Source of the DNA: Haloarcula vallismortis ATCC 29715
GTDB taxonomy: Archaea > Halobacteriota > Halobacteria > Halobacteriales > Haloarculaceae
Assembly: GCF_000337775.1 (NCBI RefSeq)
Contig: NZ_AOLQ01000061.1
Span: 1-32,976 of the forward strand
Reading direction: 5' to 3'
Length of the DNA stretch: 32,976 nt
Shown here: positions 16,922 to 24,331 of the stretch, piece by piece
Numbering within the stretch: position 1 is the first letter of the stretch
How the letters are laid out: each line of letters opens with the position of its first letter
Program-made: the position numbers and the translations under genes
The notes under the pieces: model-generated
What the model saw: the letters and a program-made list of their open reading frames with translations, nothing else
Databases searched by the model: none
What the model was told of the DNA's origin: nothing

Positions 16922-18280
16922 TTAGTGAATGTATCGCGGAGGGTCGTCTCTCGACTCTCGATCCCGACTCTGGCGTTGCGGATCACGGAAAGCGTCGTCT
17001 CGTTCGAACTCTCCGCTCTCGTCCTTGCCGCCGTCCTCACCAGAGCCGGCATTGGCGGTGGACCCACTACCGCCACCACCAGAGCCGCCTCGGCCGCCGC
17101 CTTCGCCGCCGTCCGTAATCGCGTCGCGAAGACGGGAGCCGGTCGTGTTGAGGCGTTGGCCGGTAGCGTGCGCTCTGGAGTCACCGGAGTCCAGTACGTA
17201 CTGCCCGCCGCTCTTGACGGCCGGTTCGTCGCGTACTCCCCGGACGAAGTTCTTCCCCCCCTGAGTTGCCGACTGTACCCGTTCCCGACCTCTCGACAGC
17301 CGCCCACGAGCCTTCTGTGCCGAGACATGCCGAGCCGCCCGATCAGCGATGAAGAACAGGGCCCCTGCCTGCCAGAAGAGGATGAACGGCGACGCCACGG
17401 CCACCAGCGGGATGATGAGCGCTGTCAGCCACGCCCCGAACTCACCTGCGGAGGGGCCGATACTGGTCCCGAGGATATCACCTAGCCGGAATAGAAGGGC
17501 AACTGGAACCGTCATAAACAGGAACGGGACGTAGAACCCCGCGAGCTTCTTCATAAACTTCGAAGCCAAGGCGAAGGGACCGACTCCGGGAATCCAGAAG
17601 ACGATGAGCAGCGGCATCAGAAAGACGAACAGGTAGAGTGCGAGGTGACGAGCGAGATAGATCAGACCGATGAGAACGAACAGGATGAAGTTCGTCGACA
17701 GGGCGACGACTATGCCGAGGACTCCCATCGTCGAGAACGACAGGGTCTGGAAGAGGGTGATATCGGAGACAGAGGGAACAAGGAACCCCGCCAAAGCATC
17801 GATAAACCGCAGCGAGAGGGCTGCGATCCACCACCACGACAGGATGCCAAGTAGACCCGAGAAGGCCCGTTTCTTCAGCTTCGAACGATGATAGCCGTTG
17901 AACAGGTGGCTCGTCGACTCGAGGAAAATCACAATTCCAATAGAGAGTCCATACAGCGTGAGAGTGAGCGGGATCATCGTCTCCCAATAGAAATCGTAGA
18001 TTCGAGGCCAGGCACCGTTCGAGGGAGCACTGAACACAGAATCGGGGTGTGGGGTTCCCACGACAGTTCGGAGAACCGCATCGCCGTGATTCTCGATGAC
18101 CGTCCGGATCGGGCTAAACAGAATCCGGAGCAATTCCTGAATTGCCCCGATAATGATATCACCAAGAGCACCTCCATCGCCACCCCCGTCGCTTTGTGCA
18201 GCCACTGGAACCGGTCCCAAACCCACTAATCCGACAACTCCTGCAACAGCGGAGAGTAATCGTCGACGAACCCTACGCAT
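16922..18280 (-). CDS. VirB6/TrbL-like polytopic membrane protein
   Basis: The product is about 452 residues: a signal peptide with basic start and AAQS cleavage site, then at least five or six hydrophobic helices between about residues 100 and 325 (for example LTLTLYGLSIGIVIFLE, GLLGILSWWWIAALSL, LYLFVFLMPLLIVFW and LTALIIPLVAVASPFILFW). After these comes a long soluble glycine- and charge-rich tail. This is the architecture of the VirB6/TrbL channel component of T4SS. The tail may contact the ATPases. ATG 18280 was chosen because it overlaps the lipoprotein stop by 8 nt (ATGCGTAG); a longer start at 18295 is possible. Homology to VirB6 is by topology and gene order. Confidence 0.7.
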   Translation of the reverse strand: MRRVRRRLLSAVAGVVGLVGLGPVPVAAQSDGGGDGGALGDIIIGAIQELLRILFSPIRTVIENHGDAVLRTVVGTPHPDSVFSAPSNGAWPRIYDFYWETMIPLTLTLYGLSIGIVIFLESTSHLFNGYHRSKLKKRAFSGLLGILSWWWIAALSLRFIDALAGFLVPSVSDITLFQTLSFSTMGVLGIVVALSTNFILFVLIGLIYLARHLALYLFVFLMPLLIVFWIPGVGPFALASKFMKKLAGFYVPFLFMTVPVALLFRLGDILGTSIGPSAGEFGAWLTALIIPLVAVASPFILFWQAGALFFIADRAARHVSAQKARGRLSRGRERVQSATQGGKNFVRGVRDEPAVKSGGQYVLDSGDSRAHATGQRLNTTGSRLRDAITDGGEGGGRGGSGGGGSGSTANAGSGEDGGKDESGEFERDDAFRDPQRQSRDRESRDDPPRYIH

Positions 18281-19175
18281 CGTCACCACCACCACTCAGT
18301 AGCTCAATGTCGACGTTCTTGCAGGGATGCTGAACGGCGGCCTGATCATCGATGTGGTAACCACCGGATAGATCAGCGCGAACCGGCTGTTCAATATCAC
18401 CGTGTGGGGTCTGGACGACAACAGTCAGTTCGATAGAATCCCCCTCACACGAAACCGAATCGTCGTCACTGATGATCAGGACTCCACGTCCCTTCAGGAA
18501 CCTCTGCTCTGTGTCGGGCTGAAGGAATTCCTGTTGCGGGTTCTGAGGAAGTTCAAATCTCGTATCAGCGACTCCGTCACCTTCGATAACCTCTGGGGCA
18601 TTCGAATACGGGGCGTTTCGGAACCCAATATTGTAGACCCACGTCGGTCCAGGGCCGGTATTTTCAACCGTGACGAACAGCCGCCCGGTACTATTCTGGT
18701 CGTCTTCATCGACCTCTGGTTGGACATCAGCGACGCTAATCTCCGGTTGGAGGTCAATTGACATCGTATCCGAAGACTCGCCCCGGACGGCGACCAGTTC
18801 GTATTCACCAGTATCGTAGGAGCCGCCGGATTTGTACAGGATCTGGAGTTCTGCTGTCGTTGCTCCTTCCGCAACTGCTGTTTGTTCAAACGTGCTTCCG
18901 TCCTGGGCAATCAGATTGAGACGGTCGACATCGTGATCCTCAGTTAGGTTCACGACAAGGTTGGGGCCCGAGAATTCGACTCCCTTGAACACGGAATCTG
19001 CTGGCGGTGACGGTGAACCTGTGGACGATTCCGTCCCATTGCTGGGGTTGTTTGTCCCTGAACACCCGGCGACGCCGGATAAGAGAGCAGTAGCAGACCA
19101 GGTTATGAGACGGCGTCGGCTGATGGATCGTTTCTCTTTTCGGTCGTGGGGTGTAGGATTGTTTCTGGACATCAT
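18273..19175 (-). CDS. Tat-exported lipoprotein of the transfer operon
   Basis: The 300-residue product begins with a twin-arginine signal: SRRRLITW at residues 19-26, a hydrophobic stretch, and the lipobox GVAGC with the modified cysteine at residue 38. An S/T/P-rich linker then leads to a beta-rich extracellular domain. Tat plus lipobox is the common export route in haloarchaea. Its place between the surface protein and the VirB6-like gene suggests a channel or mating-surface role, as for the outer VirB7-like lipoproteins, but no homology is claimed. ATG 19175 was chosen because it overlaps the upstream stop by 4 nt; the much longer in-frame extension lacks signal features. Confidence 0.72.
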   Translation of the reverse strand: MMSRNNPTPHDRKEKRSISRRRLITWSATALLSGVAGCSGTNNPSNGTESSTGSPSPPADSVFKGVEFSGPNLVVNLTEDHDVDRLNLIAQDGSTFEQTAVAEGATTAELQILYKSGGSYDTGEYELVAVRGESSDTMSIDLQPEISVADVQPEVDEDDQNSTGRLFVTVENTGPGPTWVYNIGFRNAPYSNAPEVIEGDGVADTRFELPQNPQQEFLQPDTEQRFLKGRGVLIISDDDSVSCEGDSIELTVVVQTPHGDIEQPVRADLSGGYHIDDQAAVQHPCKNVDIELLSGGGDDA

Positions 19176-20875
19176 AGTGACCTCCATGGGGGCCAAATCC
19201 GCCAGCCGGTGATGCGGTCGACAAAGAAGACCGCTAAGAGGAACAGCGAGACAGGGACGCCAATTCGGAAAAGCATCGATAGGATTTGGAGTACCGTCCC
19301 CTGCAGCAGGACGGTATCCGAATCGCCGGTATAGCCCGGTGGGTTGAGCCACCAGTGGCCGGGTTCATATCGCGCCGACACCCCGCCAGGAGGGCGTTCA
19401 AGCGTCGTCGTGACGGTTCCGTTGCCGGTCGTGTTCAACCGCTGTCCGTCGACGACGACGTATCCGTCCCGTTCGTCGGTGTTGATTGGGGCGCCAGTAT
19501 CCGCGTTCTGGAGGGTGACCCGGACGGTGACGCTGTCTTCGGTCTGATTCACTACTTCCAGAGTGAGATCGCTCTCGTAGATCTGGATCCGAGCGAACTC
19601 ATCTGCTGGCCGTTTTGCCTCGACTCCTCTAACGAGTCCCCACGCGCGGACGGTTTCGGGTTGCTCGTCGGTCGTGGCGCGTGTTGCGATGCCGTAGCTG
19701 GCCGTGTACGGTTCAGTAAGGATGTCCAAGTGAACGTCCGACGGGAGAGTCGGCGGCGACGTCGACGTGCCGTACACGTCCAGTATCGTCACATTCCTCC
19801 GGGGCGACGGAGTTGGTCCTGTCTCGATAGGGTAGGCGTTCACCTGGAGCGGATGAAGCGGTGAGTGGGCGGTTCGCTCTCCATCGTCTGAGCTGTAGAC
19901 CAGCGTATCCCAGTCTTTGTCCCGGGCCGAGTAGAACCGCCAGACGCCCCGGACGTCACCGTTGGGCAGCTGGTAACCGAGCCACGGTTGATTCTTGTAG
20001 ACGACGAGGCCGAGATCGCCGTTCGGATACTCGGCGATGAATCCGGAAACCGCGAGATTGTACTTTGTGACCTCGATGGAATCGGTCACCGAGACGTTCT
20101 CGGTGGGGTATGAAACGGAACTCTCCCAGTTGGTGCAGTCGCCCTCGTCGTTGTGGACGGTACAGACTTCGACCTCCTTCCGGAGCCGGACCGAGATGTT
20201 TGCCTGGAGCGTGAGACGATGCTCCTCGCCAGCGTAGCCGTCCAACGTGTATGACAGCGCCGGCGTATGAGAGCCGCCAGCCGTTGTCTCCTCATCACCG
20301 TCGACGAGCAGTTTCGTCTCCTCGACTTGGTGGCTCTCGAGACTCCAGTAAACGCGACGATCGCCAGAGGTGTCGTCTCGCGGTACTGCCACTCGGTAGT
20401 CGACAGTTCCGCGGAGCGTCCCGTTTGGAGCGACGTAGAGCGGCTGCCTAGACGACGAGAGCCGTGCTCGCGTGGAGGGTTGGGCGGCGAACACCTCAGC
20501 GTAGGCCTCCTTGATGAATCGTCCGCTGGAAAGGTCCGCATCGGGCGGGTGGATCGACACCGAGCTGTTGGTCGCGGGGAACTCCTGGTGATCGCCCCGG
20601 TTCCATTGCTCGACGGCCTCTGGCGGTGAGTCAAATGGGACATCGGTCCCTTCGCCCAGCTGCTCGACCGCCGACCCGTTACTCAGATTCGCACCGTCGG
20701 TCGCGCCGTCCTGATCCCCCGACCACAGTTTGTGAAAGGTCTCCTCCGGGACGCCGTGGTCGGTACTGTTCGGGGGGTGTGCGCCCACTGGCACGACGGC
20801 TGTCGATGCGACGAGGACGGCGGTCATGACGAGTGCGAATCCTTGTGCGTGGTTAGAATCCACAACTCGTGCCAC
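19172..20875 (-). CDS. Secreted, C-terminally membrane-anchored surface protein
   Basis: The 567-residue product starts with an export signal (ALVMTAVLVASTAVVPVGAH) and ends with one transmembrane helix near residues 537-553 plus a basic tail, so most of it faces outside. The extracellular part is beta-rich, with glycosylation-type N-x-S/T sites such as NLS, NSS and NVS. It contains one cysteine pair, CTVHNDEGDC (about 251-260). I recognise no family. It belongs to the transfer operon and may form part of the mating-pair interface or protect the pilus. Start codon: GTG at 20875 and GTG at 20863 are possible, and both overlap the pilin stop. ATG 20827 would shorten the signal peptide. Confidence 0.65.
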   Translation of the reverse strand: MARVVDSNHAQGFALVMTAVLVASTAVVPVGAHPPNSTDHGVPEETFHKLWSGDQDGATDGANLSNGSAVEQLGEGTDVPFDSPPEAVEQWNRGDHQEFPATNSSVSIHPPDADLSSGRFIKEAYAEVFAAQPSTRARLSSSRQPLYVAPNGTLRGTVDYRVAVPRDDTSGDRRVYWSLESHQVEETKLLVDGDEETTAGGSHTPALSYTLDGYAGEEHRLTLQANISVRLRKEVEVCTVHNDEGDCTNWESSVSYPTENVSVTDSIEVTKYNLAVSGFIAEYPNGDLGLVVYKNQPWLGYQLPNGDVRGVWRFYSARDKDWDTLVYSSDDGERTAHSPLHPLQVNAYPIETGPTPSPRRNVTILDVYGTSTSPPTLPSDVHLDILTEPYTASYGIATRATTDEQPETVRAWGLVRGVEAKRPADEFARIQIYESDLTLEVVNQTEDSVTVRVTLQNADTGAPINTDERDGYVVVDGQRLNTTGNGTVTTTLERPPGGVSARYEPGHWWLNPPGYTGDSDTVLLQGTVLQILSMLFRIGVPVSLFLLAVFFVDRITGWRIWPPWRSL

Positions 20876-21299
20876 CGACCACGATGTTGTTCAGGATGAA
20901 CTGGACGATCTCGGTCCCGAGCGGCGCAACGATCACGCCCCAGAGCAGGCCCTGATTCCGGACCGACTTCATCTCCTTCTTCCAGTCCGATCGGCGGGTG
21001 AACGGGATCGCGACGGTCGCGCCGAGCGCGAGGACGCCGCCGATGAGCGGGCCGCCGAACTGGATGATGGTGAAGATGTTCTGGATGGTATCGGCCATGT
21101 TCGAATCACAGAACGCGCTGCCTGGGTTCGACTGCGCGGCCGCTGTCCCCACGAACAGGACCAGTGGAAGGAGCGCCAGCAGAATCGGGCCGATGGACCT
21201 GTGGATGATCCGAATTGCGGATGTCGATTCCTCAGTACGAGACGGCGTCTCACCGGAGGGGACCTGAGCACACATCGTATGTGGCAAGGTGGAGAACAA
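20853..21299 (-). CDS. VirB2/TrbC-like pilin
   Basis: The 148-residue product has the layout of conjugative pilins: an N-terminal signal with hydrophobic core at about 36-55 ending AAAQS, then a short mature part with two hydrophobic helices at about 72-98 and 118-141, separated by a basic RRSDWKKEMK loop. Both ends of the mature protein carry cysteines (C64, C146) that could form a disulphide outside the cell. It is the first gene of the transfer operon, as virB2-like genes often are. Starts at ATG 21299 and ATG 21275 are both possible. The longer start has an AT-rich stretch about 20-27 nt upstream but no strong ribosome site. Confidence 0.72.
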   Translation of the reverse strand: MFSTLPHTMCAQVPSGETPSRTEESTSAIRIIHRSIGPILLALLPLVLFVGTAAAQSNPGSAFCDSNMADTIQNIFTIIQFGGPLIGGVLALGATVAIPFTRRSDWKKEMKSVRNQGLLWGVIVAPLGTEIVQFILNNIVVGGTSCGF

Positions 21300-21341
21300 C
21301 CAAAAGAAGTCAGAAAATTTGGATGAATTTGGAGGACTTCA

Positions 21342-21365
21342 AAGTTCTCCAAGTTCTCTAGAGAA
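21342..21365. promoter_or_regulatory. Putative operator between pilin operon and RHH gene
   Basis: There is a perfect 12-base palindrome ttctctagagaa at 21354-21365. The direct repeat aagttctc lies at 21342-21349 and 21351-21358, the second copy overlapping the palindrome. The site lies between the divergent starts and just upstream of the TATA box at 21383. RHH repressors bind such palindromes as dimers. Confidence 0.55.
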
Positions 21366-21382
21366 GTTTCTATTCTGGTGGG

Positions 21383-21388
21383 ATATAT
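21383..21388 (+). promoter_or_regulatory. TATA-like box of the RHH regulator gene
   Basis: ATATAT is centred about 29 nt before the ATG at 21415. That is the expected distance for a leaderless haloarchaeal transcript, and it supports the chosen start. Confidence 0.65.
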
Positions 21389-21414
21389 GCGACCGCATAG
21401 CCTGGGTCGAACTA

Positions 21415-21621
21415 ATGTCAGACGCCGACACAGCACCCAGCACCGGCAGCTCTGGCTCGGATGTCGACGACGATGTCGCGCGAATTAATATGCGAATCCC
21501 GCAGGGGAAATACGAGTGGTTGCAGGAGGAACTCGACTCCTTCACAAGCGATACTGCTCGCTTCCAGTATCTCATCCAGTTCTATTCCGATCACAAAGAA
21601 GACGACACCGACTGTTCCTGA
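21415..21621 (+). CDS. Ribbon-helix-helix-like regulator
   Basis: The 68-residue product has an acidic N-terminal tail and a core DVARINMRIPQGKYEWLQ that reads as an RHH fold: a first strand with alternating I/M/R residues, then two helices. The short length and single domain match RHH repressors. It is divergent from the 13.9-kb transfer operon and shares its 115-nt control region, which holds a palindrome. It is therefore the best candidate for the switch of transfer gene expression, possibly self-repressed. The in-frame extension to 21289 would read through the promoter and operator, so I chose ATG 21415. The target genes are inferred, not shown. Confidence 0.65.
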   Translation: MSDADTAPSTGSSGSDVDDDVARINMRIPQGKYEWLQEELDSFTSDTARFQYLIQFYSDHKEDDTDCS

Positions 21622-21645
21622 CCGGCCGCAGGTGGAGAGGCAACA

Positions 21646-21930
21646 CTAGACCTTCAGCGGGGCAACGATGAGCAGCGGGCAATCCTCGCCCTCGAAATAG
21701 TACTGCTTTACCGTCGTTGCGTCGTCGAACTCGTCTGCATCCTCAGGAAGGGTGATCGTACGGGCGCTGCTGTGTTCGTGGATCGAGTAGATGCCGAGTT
21801 CGGAGAGGTCCTCGCACTCGGCGGGATCCAGTTCTCTACTGACCGCCTCGAGCCATACCTCAACTGACACGGAGGGCCGCTCGTCCGCATCAGCTTCGGG
21901 GTGGTTACTGCGGGGACTCGCTTGTGACAT
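21646..21930 (-). CDS. Small acidic protein, unknown function
   Basis: The 94-residue product has no motif I recognise. It has an acidic N-terminus, a middle strand-rich part (GIYSIHEHSSARTITLP) and a hydrophobic end (YYFEGEDCPLLIVAPLKV). There is no membrane segment. It converges with the RHH regulator, and their stop codons are 24 nt apart. The composition is haloarchaeal, which supports it as a real gene, but nothing connects it to transfer beyond its position. Confidence 0.5.
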   Translation of the reverse strand: MSQASPRSNHPEADADERPSVSVEVWLEAVSRELDPAECEDLSELGIYSIHEHSSARTITLPEDADEFDDATTVKQYYFEGEDCPLLIVAPLKV

Positions 21931-22056
21931 GATACATTTTCACATACTTGCGCCATATCTACTAAATATTGACGGCCAACGTATTTCTTCAATTCAGATT
22001 ATGTAACTAATGAAGTGGTTGTCTGACGCGAACCAGATATGCGTCAAGAAGTGTTG

Positions 22057-22428
22057 CTAAGCCGCTTCGAGAAAAGATTGGATATCGGAACCAGTCGGGA
22101 AAATCAAAATTATGAGGGGAACTGCCACTAACGACCACCCAACCGGATCCAGCTGAGGAAGTGCATACAGCGAGAGATAGCCAGCAATACCGAGTACGAC
22201 AAATGGGGTATAGAGAAGGGTCGGGGCGACGGACCCAATCCGAATCGCAAACCTGGGCGCATCGCGTTCGTAGACAGCGTCGACGTACGGTCCACGGCGA
22301 TTCACACCAAACGAGACTGATTCCGCGTAGAAGCTATGGACTACGTAATGGGCCGATTCGTGGAGAATCCACGCGATGCCGCAGGCTACCAGATAGACAC
22401 CAAATATCAGCACTGTCTCGTGGAGCAT
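22057..22428 (-). CDS. Membrane metallopeptidase-like protein (M50-type HExxH)
   Basis: The 123-residue product is almost entirely hydrophobic with about three or four membrane helices. HESAH at residues 23-27 fits the HExxH zinc site of site-2-protease-like membrane peptidases. A GSDIQSF segment near residue 113 could supply the third ligand (D115), as in compact DUF3267-type members. It lacks PDZ or CBS domains and is very short. Transfer elements sometimes carry such proteases, but the substrate is unknown. The start at ATG 22428 is the first possible. The composition is more AT-rich than the transfer operon. Confidence 0.6.
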   Translation of the reverse strand: MLHETVLIFGVYLVACGIAWILHESAHYVVHSFYAESVSFGVNRRGPYVDAVYERDAPRFAIRIGSVAPTLLYTPFVVLGIAGYLSLYALPQLDPVGWSLVAVPLIILIFPTGSDIQSFLEAA

Positions 22429-22505
22429 CGTGGCTCAGTCCTACACAGCACAAAATGGACGGAGGTCGTAATTAAGCCTGAAGGCTGGACTTGAACTGGC
22501 AACGA

Positions 22506-22549
22506 CTTAACCAATAAGATGGGATGTATCCAGCGTTATGTTGGTTAAG
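22506..22549. repeat. 9-bp inverted repeat, 26-nt spacer
   Basis: cttaaccaa at 22506-22514 and ttggttaag at 22541-22549 are perfect reverse complements. It lies between the metallopeptidase-like and XseB genes. It could be an operator or end repeat, but the function is unknown. Confidence 0.45.
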
Positions 22550-22578
22550 ATGATGGCTCACGTCGACTGAGAGGTCAG

Positions 22579-22761
22579 TTACTCGATCTCGATGACTTCG
22601 CCGTCTCCGTCCTGGAGCCGTTCTCGGATCTCGGACAGCAATTCCTGACCTTCATCGTATAGATCATGGCCATCCTCTAGCGGTACCTCGTCTGCATCGA
22701 GCTGCTCGATGATCTCCTCGACGCGATCCATACGCCGGCGGATGTCGGAATCCTTTGCCAT
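22579..22761 (-). CDS. xseB: Exonuclease VII small subunit
   Basis: The 60-residue helical hairpin (MDRVEEIIEQLDADEVPLEDGHDLYDEGQELLSEI, read in parts) matches XseB proteins, including the conserved VEEIIEQLD and L-ED...Y-EG-L pattern. XseB helices wrap around the coiled coil of the large subunit XseA in the two-subunit ExoVII nuclease, which digests single-stranded DNA from both ends. It follows the XseA gene with a 2-nt gap, so the pair is clearly one operon. Confidence 0.8.
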   Translation of the reverse strand: MAKDSDIRRRMDRVEEIIEQLDADEVPLEDGHDLYDEGQELLSEIRERLQDGDGEVIEIE

Positions 22762-22763
22762 CC

Positions 22764-23816
22764 TTAGATCACCCCCAGCCAGAGTGCGGTGATGAGCAAC
22801 AACAGCAGAACGAGCACTACGATTGCGGCCTTGTAGTAGACCGGTGGGAGCCCCTCGGGAGCAGTCGCCTCCTCAACGGCTTCAGCCAGCTCCTGTTCGT
22901 GCTCGTGCTCCTGTTCGAAGGTCTCGTAGGCGGTGTCAAGCTGCTGCTCTAGCGGGTCAATTTCGCTGGCAAGGAAGTCATTCCGCGACTTCACAATATA
23001 CTCGCCGGCGGCCGTCGGGGTGATCGCGGCCATATCCGCCACCCGGTCTGCGATCAACCGGTCGTCAGTATGGCCGATTGCCGTGACGATCGGCGTGTTC
23101 GCGGTGAAGATCGCCTCTGCGACTCGCTCAGTGTTGAACGCTTGGAGGTTCGAATCGCTCCCTCCGCCCCGTCCGACGATAATCGAGTCGACGTCCTCCG
23201 ACCGGTCCAGATGGTGAATGCCGTTCGCGATGGACGTCGGTGCCTCCGACCCTTGGACGGTCGCATCCTTCACCAGGATATCGACGGTGGGGTCCTGCTC
23301 GTGGATCGCGCTCTGGATGTCGTACCGAGCATCTCCTCGAAGAGAGGTGACGACACCGACCCGTTCCGGGAACGCCGGCGGGCGCTGTTTCTGCTCGTCG
23401 TCGAACCAGCCACGCTCTTCGAGTTCGCTCTGCAGTCGCTCGACAGCAGCTGCTTGGTCGCCGTCGCCGACGACAATTACCTCCCACGGCTTGAGGTCGA
23501 TTTTCCCACCTTCAGTCCAGTAGTCGATATCACCTTCGAGGATAACCTCGGTCCCATCTTCGAGGTCGGCATCCATATTCCGATAGCGGTTCGCCCAGAT
23601 CATACAGGGCAGCTCGGCGTCGCCGTCGGTGAGGGTAAAATAGAGAGCCGTACTGTTCTGATGGAGATCCGTGACCTCGCCAACACAGCGGACACCGTCG
23701 AGAGCAGGCGCGTCCTCGACCACCGACGCAATCCGGTCGTTCAGCTGTGATACGCTGAGCACCTCTCCCGCGTCGGTGTCGGCTGCCTGCCGCTCAGTAT
23801 CCGGTGCCTCCGCCAT
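22764..23816 (-). CDS. xseA: Exonuclease VII large subunit, short form with C-terminal membrane helix
   Basis: The 350-residue product shows the XseA order. First comes an N-terminal OB-fold (LSVSQLNDRIASVV, VRCVGEVTDL, LYFTLTDGDAELPCMIW). Then the catalytic domain has VGRGGGSDSNLQAFN at 214-228 and AIGHTDD at 246-252, with ADRVADMAAITPTAAGEY following. Bacterial enzymes have GHETD where this has GHTDD. The long coiled coil after the catalytic domain is reduced to about 50 residues (EQEHEHEQEL). A hydrophobic helix follows at 330-348 (AIVVLVLLLLLITALWLGV). The enzyme would degrade single-stranded DNA in repair or DNA uptake; here it may be tied to the membrane. Promoter and regulation are not obvious. 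Confidence 0.8.
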   Translation of the reverse strand: MAEAPDTERQAADTDAGEVLSVSQLNDRIASVVEDAPALDGVRCVGEVTDLHQNSTALYFTLTDGDAELPCMIWANRYRNMDADLEDGTEVILEGDIDYWTEGGKIDLKPWEVIVVGDGDQAAAVERLQSELEERGWFDDEQKQRPPAFPERVGVVTSLRGDARYDIQSAIHEQDPTVDILVKDATVQGSEAPTSIANGIHHLDRSEDVDSIIVGRGGGSDSNLQAFNTERVAEAIFTANTPIVTAIGHTDDRLIADRVADMAAITPTAAGEYIVKSRNDFLASEIDPLEQQLDTAYETFEQEHEHEQELAEAVEEATAPEGLPPVYYKAAIVVLVLLLLLITALWLGVI

Positions 23817-23891
23817 ACACGTCTACTAACTAATGAACAAGAACGTCAAAAAGGTACGTTTGAGTGATGGGGATAGCTGCGTTACGCGGGC

Positions 23892-24059
23892 TTACAGATC
23901 GCGGGGCTGGACCGTCTTCCGGTCGTTGGCCTCGGCACGCTCTGCGGCGTCGTCGAGCAGTTCGGCGACCTCTTCGTTGAGGGCGTTGTAGAAATCGGCC
24001 GAAACGTTGTTCTCCGACAGTGCATCCTTCACGGCTGCTTTGACGATTAGGTCAGACAT
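23892..24059 (-). CDS. Mini histone-fold protein (DUF1931-like)
   Basis: The 55-residue product MSDLIVKAAVKDALSENN... has the helix-strand-helix pattern of a single histone fold, with the typical ending KTVQPRDL. It matches the small haloarchaeal histone-like family in length and sequence. It probably binds DNA as a dimer, or binds a partner. ATG 24059 was chosen because a TATA box lies 28 nt before it; the frame extends upstream to 24098 without need. It is divergent from the 24131 gene. Confidence 0.75.
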   Translation of the reverse strand: MSDLIVKAAVKDALSENNVSADFYNALNEEVAELLDDAAERAEANDRKTVQPRDL

Positions 24060-24083
24060 TCCGTCATAAGATTCACCAGCTAC

Positions 24084-24091
24084 TATATAAA
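24084..24091 (-). promoter_or_regulatory. TATA box of the mini histone gene
   Basis: On the minus strand TTTATATA is centred about 28 nt before the ATG at 24059, so the transcript is probably leaderless and the short start is favoured. Confidence 0.7.
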
Positions 24092-24119
24092 CAGTCATTC
24101 TTTGTATCTCGTAGCTCTC

Positions 24120-24125
24120 GGAGGA
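24120..24125 (+). promoter_or_regulatory. Shine-Dalgarno site of the 24131 gene
   Basis: GGAGGA lies 5 nt before the ATG at 24131. This strong ribosome site supports the start and is unusual beside the mostly leaderless neighbours. Confidence 0.65.
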
Positions 24126-24130
24126 TTAGT

Positions 24131-24331
24131 ATGGAAGAACTCGATTTAGAGAACCCGTTGGCAGACTTATGGCGTCGCAATTTCGCATTTGGCTACTGGG
24201 ATAACCGAATCAAGAAACTAAACCCCTACAATCGCTACGACGGGGTGGACTCGCTCTATATTCTAGCTCAATTATCCGACCTATATGCCCACTTATTCGC
24301 AGTGAATGCTCGGAACCCAGAGCAGCCCTAG
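24131..24331 (+). CDS. Small protein of unknown function
   Basis: The 66-residue product has many aromatic and positively charged residues (DLWRRNFAFGYWDNRIKKLNPYNRY) and a helical end (SLYILAQLSDLYAHLFAV). I recognise no family. It has a strong ribosome site. Its stop codon directly abuts the ATG of the next gene, so the two form a unit. Base composition is clearly more AT-rich than in the transfer operon. The two-gene layout suggests a toxin-antitoxin-like or defence pair, but nothing in the sequence proves this. Confidence 0.6.
   Translation: MEELDLENPLADLWRRNFAFGYWDNRIKKLNPYNRYDGVDSLYILAQLSDLYAHLFAVNARNPEQP

Noticed and set aside
19176-19352. Longer N-terminus of the lipoprotein gene
   Set aside because: The extension would bury the Tat signal and lipobox inside the protein and overlap the upstream gene widely. 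The ATG at 19175 gives a proper signal peptide.
22480-22515. tRNA T-arm-like string on the minus strand (CCAGTTCAAGTCC)
   Set aside because: The T-stem does not pair beyond three bases and no acceptor, D- or anticodon arm can be built around it. A tRNA remnant used as an attachment site is not supported.
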